DNA from: Sphingomonas sp. HITSZ_GF
GTDB lineage: Bacteria; Pseudomonadota; Alphaproteobacteria; Sphingomonadales; Sphingomonadaceae
NCBI RefSeq assembly: GCF_029543155.1
Contig: NZ_JARQXA010000001.1
Coordinates: forward strand, 558,001 to 622,000
DNA: 64,000 nucleotides
Direction of reading: 5' to 3'
Below the pieces are notes generated by a model, which worked only from the letters and a program-made list of their open reading frames with translations, was not told the origin of the DNA and made no database searches. Made by a program: the position numbers and the translations under genes. Of the stretch, positions 6,727 through 15,287 are shown in pieces. Position 1 is the first letter of the stretch; every line of letters begins with the position of its first letter.

Positions 6727-8949
6727 TCACTCATAGAAGCTGCTGGTGTCGGCGCTCGCCTTGACGAGCCGGCCACCGTCGTCCGGGCCGACCTCGTAGA
6801 GGAAGGTGCCGGGATAATTGTCGCTTATGTTGACGTCGCCATTACCATAGTTGAGCTCGACAGCCAGTTGAAGCGAGCCTTCGAACCGGAGGCAATAGCC
6901 CGGCTGGCGGGTGACCCGATCGATGCTGATATCGGCACCCTCGATCCGCGTATTTTGAGAAAGATCCAGTAATGTTTGATAGAGATCGTAGCGCTCGGGT
7001 CGCGTGAGCACTGCGTGGAGTATGTCGGCTTCAATCTGTTCGTGATACCGCTCGATCAGCTCTGAGGGCGAGCCTAGCGTCGATGTCATATATCGGGCGA
7101 GCCCTACCGGATTATCACTGCCCTGGAGAAAGGCGAACTCATCGAAGCGCAGGACGGGCGGTTCTTCGTCGAAGAACGCGGCGAAGCCTTTTCGCGCCTT
7201 GCTTGATCCGACCGACACAATGCTGTCCGGTGCCCCCAAATCGATATCGTCGCTATACGAAAGTGCGGCGATCACCTTGAAGGGCGCTACTCCGCCAATC
7301 AGAAGCGTGACTGCGTCATCATAATAGTCACGCCCCTCGATTTCGAAGCCGGCTGCCCTCATCACGATTTCGGTCGCTTCCGATATTGCCTTGAGGTCCG
7401 GTCCTTGCTCTTCGAACTCAACGCCGTGGACCAGAAGGCTAGTCTGGACCGGCACTGGCTGCTGCTGCATCCGGATCTGGTGCCAGCCGATATCGATCGT
7501 GTTGATATCCAGCATGCTGGATAACGATTTTTTCAGCTCGTCGCGGGCGTCTAGTCCGAGACGTCCGACTGAGGCGACGCGCACATCGGCGCTGAGAGCG
7601 GATCGCGCGCTGAAATGCAAATTGGCGAGACTGGCCACCGCTTGGCGCAGCGCGCGGCCCGCATTGGCGACGCCGCCGGGTTGAGATCCCAGCGAGAAGG
7701 CTGCCCAGTCATCGGCCCCCCCTGGCTCCTTAATGAGGGTTTCCGGTGTATGGATATGGTCCAGCCACGCGCGGACGAGGCGCGCGAGAGGATAGCGCGA
7801 GCGCGGGCCGAACAGTTCAGCATGACCGTCGACGATGATGTGGTGCTGGCTGAAATGGCCGAGCCATGCTGGCCAATAGGTGGACGGCCGCCTTGCGGTT
7901 TGTGCGCCGAGGATCAGGCCGAGCGTCACTGTAAAATGCTCGGCGGCTGTTTGATTTGCAGCCAGCGCCTCCGCCTGGCTTTGATCGTCCATGTCACATA
8001 CGAACGCCATGTCGATCCTGCGACCGGCAAGAGCCTCAGCCAATTGTTCGAAGACATGAGGCTCTTCGGGATCGATAACGAGCATATCGCTGCGCGCTGA
8101 GAGTTCGCGCCCTCGCATCGCCCTCTGCGCGCGGCGACCGAAGGGACAAATCAGCCAGTTGGCTCTCTCAAGCGTATGGGCAGACCAAGATGTCCGGGTC
8201 GCTGGCTGCTTGGCGGTGACGGGAGCAGCGGCGGAGGAGGCCACGAACTGGAATGCCAGCTCGTCGACGCGCATCTGGAAAACGTCGAAGAATCGCGCGA
8301 CTGATGCGCCAACCTCGACCTGCCACGCACCCGATTGATCGAGATCGGCTCGAAGGTCGGCACCAATCTCCACCGTCGGCCTGCCATCTGACTTGGTTAG
8401 GAAGACGGAGTTCAACTGCTCGTAATAGGAGAGCGGATCCTTCGTCCACCCAAGCACACGCGCAACGGCGAGCCGAAGTTGCCGGGTTAAAAAGACCCCG
8501 TCGCGCCAACGTTCCGCGTTTCTGGGCGAAACTTGCCCGAGTAGGTGTAGGGCCTGAGAAGCGGCATCGGCCAGCCGATCCCACCTTTGCGCAAATTCGA
8601 CGGCGTCGAGCCGCAACAAGGGTCTGGTTTTAAGACGCGGATCGTCGATCAGCTGGGAGAGGCGAGGGGCGATCTCGTCCCGCGTTCCAATCAGAATGTG
8701 CTGCTCAGAGAGGCAGAAGCCGTGCAGGGCATGCCCACCTTCCTCGACGAAGTGCTCCTCATTCAGGGCATAGAAGGGAGATTCTGGTGCAGGTTGATAG
8801 TCAACGACCTCTCTCATCCGGCCATCAATCCCGATTACCTGCAGAAACATGCCATTGCCGGCGCCCACGCTGGAAAAGACCGGATGAACGAAGGTCGGCC
8901 ATATGCCCGTTGCATTCATCATGCCCGAGGTTCGATAGCGCTTGGTCAT
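6727..8949 (-). CDS. Large protein of unknown function, coupled to the upstream gene
   Basis: I do not recognise this 740-residue protein. It has no predicted membrane segment, no P-loop, and no nuclease motif that I can see. It looks like a multi-domain soluble protein with a C-terminal beta-rich end (PGYCLRFEGSLQLAVELNYG). Its ATG overlaps the upstream TGA as ATGA, so the pair is translationally coupled and probably works as one unit. In-frame methionines at 8922 and 8919 are less likely starts because of that overlap. It is convergent with the DUF6602-like gene. Confidence 0.75.
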   Translation of the reverse strand: MTKRYRTSGMMNATGIWPTFVHPVFSSVGAGNGMFLQVIGIDGRMREVVDYQPAPESPFYALNEEHFVEEGGHALHGFCLSEQHILIGTRDEIAPRLSQLIDDPRLKTRPLLRLDAVEFAQRWDRLADAASQALHLLGQVSPRNAERWRDGVFLTRQLRLAVARVLGWTKDPLSYYEQLNSVFLTKSDGRPTVEIGADLRADLDQSGAWQVEVGASVARFFDVFQMRVDELAFQFVASSAAAPVTAKQPATRTSWSAHTLERANWLICPFGRRAQRAMRGRELSARSDMLVIDPEEPHVFEQLAEALAGRRIDMAFVCDMDDQSQAEALAANQTAAEHFTVTLGLILGAQTARRPSTYWPAWLGHFSQHHIIVDGHAELFGPRSRYPLARLVRAWLDHIHTPETLIKEPGGADDWAAFSLGSQPGGVANAGRALRQAVASLANLHFSARSALSADVRVASVGRLGLDARDELKKSLSSMLDINTIDIGWHQIRMQQQPVPVQTSLLVHGVEFEEQGPDLKAISEATEIVMRAAGFEIEGRDYYDDAVTLLIGGVAPFKVIAALSYSDDIDLGAPDSIVSVGSSKARKGFAAFFDEEPPVLRFDEFAFLQGSDNPVGLARYMTSTLGSPSELIERYHEQIEADILHAVLTRPERYDLYQTLLDLSQNTRIEGADISIDRVTRQPGYCLRFEGSLQLAVELNYGNGDVNISDNYPGTFLYEVGPDDGGRLVKASADTSSFYE

Positions 8950-9728
8950 GCTAGAGATCCGGGGCGATAATAATCTTGGACGGCGAATTGGATCGAGCGC
9001 AGAAAATCCTCGGGGCGAAACGGTGTTTCGTAGCGATAGGGGATCAGCTCTGCGCCCAGTCCGACAGCAAACTCGATCAAATCCTCGTCCATCGCCTCAT
9101 CGGGAACGATGACAGCTGCAATCTTGCCGTCGAGGGCGAGCGGAACGGTGAACTGGAGTTCAACGGTCGAGCAGCGAGTGTCGAATGTCCTCGTTAGTGC
9201 TGCCGTGATCAGCCGGTGATATTGGCGCAGCCGGTCGTGTGACGCTGGAATATCGAGGGTCATTTTCGGCCGCGAGGAGAGATAATCCACGTCGCTGGCC
9301 CAGAAAGTCGAGACGACGGCAGTGACGCTGTCAGGCGTGCATCCGATCTCGAAATCATCCTTCGTCCAGCTTGGATGCATGGTCGGACCATAATGGACAT
9401 AGCCACCGCTATCGAATGGCAGCGCACGTTTGGCGTCGCCAATGACAGATGGTTTTACAAGGAAGCAGACTGGCGCATAAATTATGTCGTCATAGACAAC
9501 GTCCTCTTCGCTGCGCGTCGGCCGATATGCCGCGCGACCGTAGAACGTGTAGACCAACCTTTCGCCATAGACTTTGCAGTCCCGGTCAGATCGGAACGCA
9601 CCCTCGCGCAGGATGGTCATCATCTTCGCATGCGAAGTGACATGGGTCAGGTTGAGCGCCGGGGGAGCTGAGGGGCCGGCATGTTTGCGTAATTGTCGCT
9701 CGAACTCACTGGCCGCCAATTTATACAC
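8946..9728 (-). CDS. Unknown protein with possible ADP-ribosyltransferase-like fold
   Basis: This protein of about 260 residues has LTHVTS at 27-32, then ILREGAFRS, then VYGERLVYTFYGRAAYR at 53-69, and near the end RCSTVELQFTVPL with E190. The early Thr-His strand, a helix ending in a Gly turn, and a late glutamate in a strand before a basic-to-hydrophobic strand recall the layout of DarT-like ADP-ribosyltransferases. This is pattern reading only. The start is a GTG at 9728; a TTG at 9719 has better spacing from AAGGGG. First gene of a two-gene unit. Confidence 0.6.
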   Translation of the reverse strand: MYKLAASEFERQLRKHAGPSAPPALNLTHVTSHAKMMTILREGAFRSDRDCKVYGERLVYTFYGRAAYRPTRSEEDVVYDDIIYAPVCFLVKPSVIGDAKRALPFDSGGYVHYGPTMHPSWTKDDFEIGCTPDSVTAVVSTFWASDVDYLSSRPKMTLDIPASHDRLRQYHRLITAALTRTFDTRCSTVELQFTVPLALDGKIAAVIVPDEAMDEDLIEFAVGLGAELIPYRYETPFRPEDFLRSIQFAVQDYYRPGSLA

Positions 9729-10032
9729 ACCCCTTAAAGTGCTGAAGCTGGCTTTCTAGGCAGGGTTACAGGACGCTGCCAATGGGCAGCAGTATAGTAA
9801 AGCCCGTCTTGAAAGGTCCGTGCGTGACCTCGCGGCAGTGTGGCCGCCGCGATGGATGGACGGATCGGCGGCCCGCTTTTTGGTTTGCTGGCCCGCTTAC
9901 GGCCAGCTCGCCCGTTCCGGCATGGGATGCTGGGAGCTTCTGAACGTCCGATAATGCTGAAAGGGAACCGTCGACACCGAGCTGGCGAACGATGGCTCCC
10001 CAATTGCAGTCGCTTGTGACCGGCGACCATCA
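9729..10032. other. Intergenic region without a recognised gene
   Basis: Frames across this stretch are short and basic and look like shadows. A small hairpin (GCTGCC/GGCAGC, 4-nt loop) lies near 9775-9790. It separates the two TraC/TraD-type genes from the unknown pair, where Ti-type systems would carry the coupling protein gene traG. Confidence 0.5.
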
Positions 10033-10359
10033 TTAGCCATCCGTTTCTTCAAAAGCTCGTTTACCTCGCCGTCGCCACAGCGTGATTGCTTGATCGCGCT
10101 CGCCGCTCTGCAAGGTAGCCGCAGCGCTGACCAGCAGCCCAAAGATTATGGCCCGATCGTCCTCGGTCAATTCGATGAGCCCAGCCTTGGCGACCAGCCC
10201 GCCCAGTTCAATCAGCTGTCGGGTCCGCTCGCGACGCTTCACGACCCAGGCTCGCGCATCATTCCGCGCGATCCGGGCCTGACGGCGATGCCGCGCCGCT
10301 ACCAGCCGCCGCAGCGCCGCGCGGTTGCTCGCCAGTGCTGCCGCTAGTTGCCGGTGCAC
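10033..10359 (-). CDS. Conjugal transfer protein, TraD-type
   Basis: This small basic protein contains RRERTRQLIELGGLVAKAGL and then LWRRRGKRAF, the signature of the roughly 100-residue proteins annotated as TraD in Ti-type transfer regions. They bind near oriT and help the relaxase. The GTG start at 10359 places it 101 bp inside the preceding gene in another frame, so the true start may be further downstream. With its neighbour it is divergent from traA, as in the Ti plasmid traCD/traA layout. Confidence 0.7.
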   Translation of the reverse strand: MHRQLAAALASNRAALRRLVAARHRRQARIARNDARAWVVKRRERTRQLIELGGLVAKAGLIELTEDDRAIIFGLLVSAAATLQSGERDQAITLWRRRGKRAFEETDG

Positions 10360-10582
10360 GTTGAAAGAAGGCCGCGCCGCGCTTGCGCCAACCCTCCTTT
10401 GTCGCAGCGTCCTTTATCTCGACGGCATGCAGCAGCACACCGGCAAGCTGTTCGACCGGCAGCGCGTCAGCGCCGCTGGCCACGACCAGCTCGCCAAGCT
10501 GGCGCAGCTTCTGCTCGCGCAGTTGCCTGGCCTTGTCGGTGAGCGCCTTCAGTTCGGCATCGTAATCGCGGGGTTTGCGCAT
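10259..10582 (-). CDS. Conjugal transfer accessory protein, TraC/TraD-type
   Basis: It starts with MRKPRDYDAELKALTDKARQ and contains KLRQLGELVVASGADALPVE and WRKRGAAFF, a pattern shared by small relaxosome proteins of rhizobial and sphingomonad elements. The last 30 or so residues are low in complexity and overlap the next gene, so the C-terminus may have been extended by frame drift. It is the first gene of the leftward pair. The oriT candidate lies directly upstream. Confidence 0.78.
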   Translation of the reverse strand: MRKPRDYDAELKALTDKARQLREQKLRQLGELVVASGADALPVEQLAGVLLHAVEIKDAATKEGWRKRGAAFFQRAPATSGSTGEQPRGAAAAGSGAASPSGPDRAE

Positions 10583-10690
10583 CGCTCTATCCTCATTTGC
10601 ACGATGAGGATCGACCAGTTATCGCTGTCTTCGATCAGCGACAACGCCCTGAAATATCATGGGATTACGCAGTCCCGAGAAAGATGAATT

Positions 10691-10735
10691 CTTTCGAGGG
10701 CGCGCTTATACGTCGTGCCGACGTCGCTTGTTAGG
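10691..10735. other. Probable origin of transfer (oriT), RSF1010/Ti type
   Basis: The + strand reads GAGGGCGCGCTTATACGTCG from 10697. Its complement, TAAGCGCGCCCTC, differs by one base from the RSF1010 nick region TAAGTGCG/CCCTC, and the ATACGTCG continuation resembles the Ti plasmid oriT as I recall it. An inverted repeat ACGTCG/CGACGT with loop TGC follows at 10710-10724. The site lies between divergent traA and traC/D-type genes, the place expected for this relaxase class. The nick would be on the minus strand, so DNA to the left would enter the recipient first. Confidence 0.75.
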
Positions 10736-10754
10736 TGTAGTTGGTGTGGTCGCC

Positions 10755-13661
10755 ATGGCGATCTACCATTTCTCCGCGAAGATCATTTCCCGCGCCAACG
10801 GGTCCTCGGCGCTGGCGGCCGCCGCCTATCGCTCCGCGTCACGGCTCCATGACCAGCGTCTCGATCGCCATCATGATTTCTCGAATAAGGCCGGCGTCGT
10901 CCATTCCGAAGTGATGCTGCCCGAGGGCGCACCCGAGCGTCTGCGCGACCGCGAAACCCTGTGGAATGAGGTCGAAGCCGTCGAACTGCGCAAGGACGCG
11001 CAGCTTGCGCGGGAGATCGAGTTTGCAATTCCGCGTGAGCTATCCCCAGAAAGGGGGATTGCGCTCGCGCGCGACTTTGTTCGGCGCGAGTTTGTCGACT
11101 CCGGCATGGTCGCCGATCTCAATGTGCATTGGGATGTCGGTGCCGATGGCGAGGCCAAGCCGCATGCGCACGTGATGTTGGCCCTGCGCGACGTTGATGC
11201 GGACGGGTTCGGCAAGAAGAACCGCGACTGGAATCGTACCGATCTTCTGGAGAAATGGCGCGAGCGCTGGGCCGAGCACGTCAACACGCGGCTCGCCGAA
11301 CTCGATATTGATGCGCATGTCGATCATCGCAGCCTTGAGGCGCAGGGCATCGACCTAGAGCCGCAAAACAAGATCGGTCCGGCGGCATCGCGCATGGCGG
11401 CGCAGGGGCTCGAACTTGAACGCGTCGACGAGCATCGCGAGATTGCGCGCGCGAACGGCGCAAAGATCATCGCGGACCCACGTATCGCGCTCGACGCGAT
11501 CACCCACAACCAGGCGACCTTCACCACACGCGACCTCGCCATGTTCGTGCACCGGCATAGCGAGGGGAAGGAGCAGTTCGATCATGTGATGGCGGCCGTG
11601 CGCGGCTCGGCCGATCTGGTCGCACTCGGCAAGGACGGTCGCGGCGAGGACCGCTTCACCAGCCGGGCAATGGTCGAGACCGAACAGCGGCTGGAGCGCG
11701 CGACCGTTCGGCTGGAGGCGAGCCGGCGGCACGCTGTCGCCAGGCCGCATCGCGAACATGCGCTCGCCGCTGCCGCGAAGCGTGGCCTGGTGCTGTCGAG
11801 CGAGCAGCGTTCCGCATTCGAGCATGTCACCAGCGCCGAGGGGATCGGCGTCGTCGTCGGCTATGCCGGCACTGGTAAATCCGCGATGCTTGGCGTCGCG
11901 CGCGAAGCTTGGGAGCGTGCCGGCTATCAGGTGCAGGGCCTGGCGCTATCCGGCATCGCGGCGGAGAATCTGGAAAGCGGTTCGGGTATCGCATCGCGCA
12001 CCATCGCCAGCATCGAACATCAATGGTCGCAGGATCGGGAGTTGCTGACCCGCGATCATGTGCTGGTGATCGACGAAGCCGGGATGATCGGCTCGCGGCA
12101 GATGGAGCGCGTGATTGCCGAAGCCGAGAAGCGCGGCGCCAAGGTCGTGCTGGTCGGCGACCCCGAACAGCTTCAGGCGATCGAGGCGGGTGCGGCCTTC
12201 CGCTCGATTGCCGAGCGCCATGGCGGCATTGAGATCACCGACATTCGCCGCCAGCGTGAAGACTGGCAGCGCGACGCTACGCGGCAGCTTGCCACCGGTC
12301 GGACTGGCGAAGCGCTGCAGGCCTACACCGAGCATGATCGCGTCCATGCCGCTGGAACCCGCGAGCAGGCGCGTACCGAACTGATCGAGCGCTGGGATCG
12401 CGATCGTCAGGCGATGCCGGCTGCGACCCGCATCATCCTCACCCACACCAATGACGAGGTGCAGGCGCTCAACCAGGCCGCGCGCGAGCGGCTGCGTATC
12501 GCTGATCAGCTCGGCGAGGATGTCTCGCTGCGCGCCGAGCGCGGGGCGCGGACCTTTGCCTCGGGGGACCGGATCATGTTCCTCAAGAACGAGCGCAGCA
12601 TGGGCGTGAAGAACGGCTCGCTCGGCATCGTCCAAAGCGTGACCGCTGCGCGCATGGCTGTCACGCTCGATGATGGTCGCATGGTCGCGTTCGACCTCAA
12701 GGATTATGGGCATGTCGATCACGGCTATGCTGCCACGATCCACAAGGCGCAGGGCGTGACGGTCGATCGTGCCCATGTGCTCGCAACGCCAGGTCTCGAT
12801 CGGCATGCCGCCTATGTCGCGTTGTCGCGGCATCGCGAGACCGTGGATCTGCATTACGGTCGCGGCGACTTCGCTGAACCCTCCCAGTTGGTCAGTGCAT
12901 TGTCGCGCGACCGGGCCAAGGACATGGCCTCGGATTACACGCTCGACTTCGCCGACCGACGGCAGATCCAGTTGCCAGAGCCGGTGATGGTGAAAGGGAA
13001 GCCCGCCCCCGCGCGCGATCCGTTCGCGGGCCTGGGCCTGCGGCCCATGTCGCCACCGCCGACGCGCAGCATGTTCGATGGCGTGCCGCTTGCGACTCCT
13101 AAGCCGACGCGTGCGCCCCTATCGATCGGCTTGGAAACCGCGGTGCAGCGCTTTGCCCGAGCGGCCGCCGACGTCCTGCGGATGCGCAACGACGGCTATG
13201 CCGAATTGCCGCATCAGCGGATCGCCTATGACAAGGCGCGCGAGGCGCTGGACACGGCGCGGCCGGAAGCGTCGCGCGATTTGCGCGCCGCCTTTGCCCG
13301 CGATCCCGGCATGATCAGCGAAGCTGCGCGGGGGCGCACCAACGCCGCGCTTCGCGCGATGGCGCTGGAAGCAGAGTTGCGCGCCAATCCTGAGAAGCGC
13401 GCCGACCGGTTTGTCGAGGATTGGCAGAAGCTGGCTAAGGCGCATCGCGCGTTCCGCCACGCCGGTGACGAGGCGGGCACCCGTGCCATCGGCCAGCAGA
13501 TGGGCGCCTGGAGCAAAAGCCTCGAACGCGATGCCCAGGCCGAGTCGCTGGTCAAAAAGCGGCTGCCGGAACTCGGGATGAAGGCCAGGGAAGGCGCTTC
13601 GATATCCCACAACGTGCAGGAATGGCTCGGCCTCTCGCGTGGCCGCGGGCTTGAGCGATAG
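10755..13661 (+). CDS. traA: Ti-type conjugative relaxase/helicase TraA (MobQ)
   Basis: The N-terminal relaxase domain begins MAIYHFSAKIISRANGSSAL and has the metal-binding histidines in HWDVGADGEAKPHAHVM at about 125-141. A RecD-like helicase follows: Walker A GYAGTGKS near 369, Walker B VLVIDEAGMIGS, VLVGDPEQLQAI, and late motifs HKAQGVTVDRAHV and AYVALSRHRE. It nicks oriT and unwinds the transferred strand. ATG 10755 is used because homologues start with MAIYHF; the frame is open to 10659. Its 968 residues are normal. No coupling protein or type IV secretion genes lie in the window. Confidence 0.95.
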   Translation: MAIYHFSAKIISRANGSSALAAAAYRSASRLHDQRLDRHHDFSNKAGVVHSEVMLPEGAPERLRDRETLWNEVEAVELRKDAQLAREIEFAIPRELSPERGIALARDFVRREFVDSGMVADLNVHWDVGADGEAKPHAHVMLALRDVDADGFGKKNRDWNRTDLLEKWRERWAEHVNTRLAELDIDAHVDHRSLEAQGIDLEPQNKIGPAASRMAAQGLELERVDEHREIARANGAKIIADPRIALDAITHNQATFTTRDLAMFVHRHSEGKEQFDHVMAAVRGSADLVALGKDGRGEDRFTSRAMVETEQRLERATVRLEASRRHAVARPHREHALAAAAKRGLVLSSEQRSAFEHVTSAEGIGVVVGYAGTGKSAMLGVAREAWERAGYQVQGLALSGIAAENLESGSGIASRTIASIEHQWSQDRELLTRDHVLVIDEAGMIGSRQMERVIAEAEKRGAKVVLVGDPEQLQAIEAGAAFRSIAERHGGIEITDIRRQREDWQRDATRQLATGRTGEALQAYTEHDRVHAAGTREQARTELIERWDRDRQAMPAATRIILTHTNDEVQALNQAARERLRIADQLGEDVSLRAERGARTFASGDRIMFLKNERSMGVKNGSLGIVQSVTAARMAVTLDDGRMVAFDLKDYGHVDHGYAATIHKAQGVTVDRAHVLATPGLDRHAAYVALSRHRETVDLHYGRGDFAEPSQLVSALSRDRAKDMASDYTLDFADRRQIQLPEPVMVKGKPAPARDPFAGLGLRPMSPPPTRSMFDGVPLATPKPTRAPLSIGLETAVQRFARAAADVLRMRNDGYAELPHQRIAYDKAREALDTARPEASRDLRAAFARDPGMISEAARGRTNAALRAMALEAELRANPEKRADRFVEDWQKLAKAHRAFRHAGDEAGTRAIGQQMGAWSKSLERDAQAESLVKKRLPELGMKAREGASISHNVQEWLGLSRGRGLER

Positions 13662-13671
13662 ACCTTCGCGA

Positions 13672-14292
13672 ATGGATCAGAACACCACCCGCGAAGTCGA
13701 TACCAGCCTTGCCGCCCATGCGTTTGGCGAGCTGCGTGCAGAGATCAGCCTGCTGCGTCGGGCCGTCGAAAGGCTGACCGACGAGCGAACATCGCAGCCC
13801 GATTATGCGCCCAGCCTTGAGGCGATCGCCAAGCGGTTGGAGGATGTCTGCGCCTCGATGCAGCGGCTATCAGAGCGGCCGGCGCTGAAGCTTACGCCCG
13901 AAGCCATGGCGCGGGAGATCACGGCGGCGGCGGCCGCAAGCCGGGAACGCGACCGGGAGATGTTGCGGAGTGCGGCCGCCAACATGAACGGGGTCGCCGG
14001 CAATCTCAGCACGGCGCTTGCAGGCGCGCGATCTGCTGCTGAGCAGAACCGCGAGTTGCTGCACAACCGTGTCGCCTTTGCCGTCGCTGGCATGGTGACG
14101 TTTGCGATCCTGCCCGGCGCTGTCGCGCGATCGCTGCCAGTCAGTTGGGCAGTACCCGAGAGGATCGCCGCGCGCATGCTGGGTGCCGATATGTGGCAGG
14201 CCGGACAGCAGATGATGGCAAAGGCCGATCCAGAACGCTGGGAGCAGATTGTCGTCCGCGAACCGCGGCACCCGCCAGCCAAACGAGACTAG
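13672..14292 (+). CDS. DUF6118-family protein
   Basis: It starts 10 bp after traA. A coiled-coil-rich N-terminus (FGELRAEISLLRRAVERL) is followed by ALKLTPEAMAREITAAA, one hydrophobic segment (VAFAVAGMVTFAILPGAVA), and a tail with RMLGADMWQAGQQMM. This matches DUF6118 proteins found beside traA in sphingomonad elements. It is probably an inner-membrane accessory protein of transfer, cotranscribed with traA. The biochemical role of the family is not known to me. ATG 13672 is preferred over an upstream frame extension that overlaps traA. Confidence 0.8.
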   Translation: MDQNTTREVDTSLAAHAFGELRAEISLLRRAVERLTDERTSQPDYAPSLEAIAKRLEDVCASMQRLSERPALKLTPEAMAREITAAAAASRERDREMLRSAAANMNGVAGNLSTALAGARSAAEQNRELLHNRVAFAVAGMVTFAILPGAVARSLPVSWAVPERIAARMLGADMWQAGQQMMAKADPERWEQIVVREPRHPPAKRD

Positions 14293-14409
14293 CGGCGGCT
14301 TCGCGCCTAATCTCGGTCATTCCGGGCCCGCTACATCGATCCTGAAAACTGCCGTCGCAATCGACCAAAGAATCTTGCAACTCGTTCCATGCTGGCGCTC
14401 GGCGACGAG

Positions 14410-15285
14410 TCAGCAAGACGGTGGGCGATCGGCCGGCTTCCAGTCTTTCGGAGGATACAGACCAGCTGCAGTCACGGCATCGTTGAGCGCTTTAGCATGA
14501 CCGCCCTCCCAGATCGGGATCATCTCGCGCCAACCTTGCTTGTCGATCCAGTCCACGCCCGGGATCGCAGCCAAACCGGCAGCATCGCGTTCGAGGGTCG
14601 CACGGTCGACCTCGATGAATCGGTTGACACCATAAACAACGAGCTTGTCCAACAGGCCATCATAGCCGGGCGGAAGCGGGCCATCGCCCTGACGCCGGAT
14701 AAGCCAAGCGAGCATGTCAGCCGCCTGTATCGCGACCTCGTCCTTGTCGTCGGCAAACTTCACGCTGCCACTTATCCGGTCGCCCCAACTCCCGCCCGAG
14801 GTCGCGATCATGTCGTTGAGCATCGGCAGCGTCTTCTTGTCGAGCCCCGAATAATTGTCGAATACGAAGTCGCACGGCTCATCAACCGCTAGCGCTTCAT
14901 GCATCCGTGCGACCCCGAACACGATCGCGTAGAACAACAAGAAATACGGCGTGCGCATTGGATAAGGCGCAACGGGCTCGACCAACTCGCGATAGTCGCG
15001 GGTGCTGACCGAGGCGTGAAAACCCCAAAGCGCATGCCGCGCGACAACGTCGGCAAGCGCGTGTAGCTTCCGGTTGCGTTCCTTCTCCGAAAATCCTTTG
15101 AACTGGTCGCGGCGGTTCTGCGCTTCAGCCATCTTCAGATAGGCGATCGCAGGGGGCGCGGCGAGCGCGTGTCGCCAGTCCAACTCAAAGGCGGACCAGG
15201 TCGCGTCGGTCTGGATCAAGGTCGCGAGGACGAGCCGCCGCTCGCCCACGCTGGAGATGGAGTCGTCGACATAAGCGCGTAACAT
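14410..15285 (-). CDS. DUF3800 domain protein, RNase H-like fold
   Basis: The motif MLRAYVDDS (D7, D8), an aspartate in FVFDNYSGL (D143), and IQAADMLAW (D190) are the acidic positions expected for DUF3800 proteins, which are predicted to have an RNase H-like nuclease fold and are frequent in defence islands. The ATG lies 2 bp after the TGA of the NTPase gene, so expression is coupled. It is the last gene of the four-gene minus-strand block and is convergent with DUF6118. The start at 15285 is fixed by the conserved MLRAYVDDS opening. Confidence 0.85.
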   Translation of the reverse strand: MLRAYVDDSISSVGERRLVLATLIQTDATWSAFELDWRHALAAPPAIAYLKMAEAQNRRDQFKGFSEKERNRKLHALADVVARHALWGFHASVSTRDYRELVEPVAPYPMRTPYFLLFYAIVFGVARMHEALAVDEPCDFVFDNYSGLDKKTLPMLNDMIATSGGSWGDRISGSVKFADDKDEVAIQAADMLAWLIRRQGDGPLPPGYDGLLDKLVVYGVNRFIEVDRATLERDAAGLAAIPGVDWIDKQGWREMIPIWEGGHAKALNDAVTAAGLYPPKDWKPADRPPSC

Positions 15286-15287
15286 CT

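Noticed and set aside
9734-10033. 99-residue minus-strand frame between the TraD-type gene and the unknown pair
   Set aside because: Very basic, no motif, no ribosome-binding site seen; probably non-coding.
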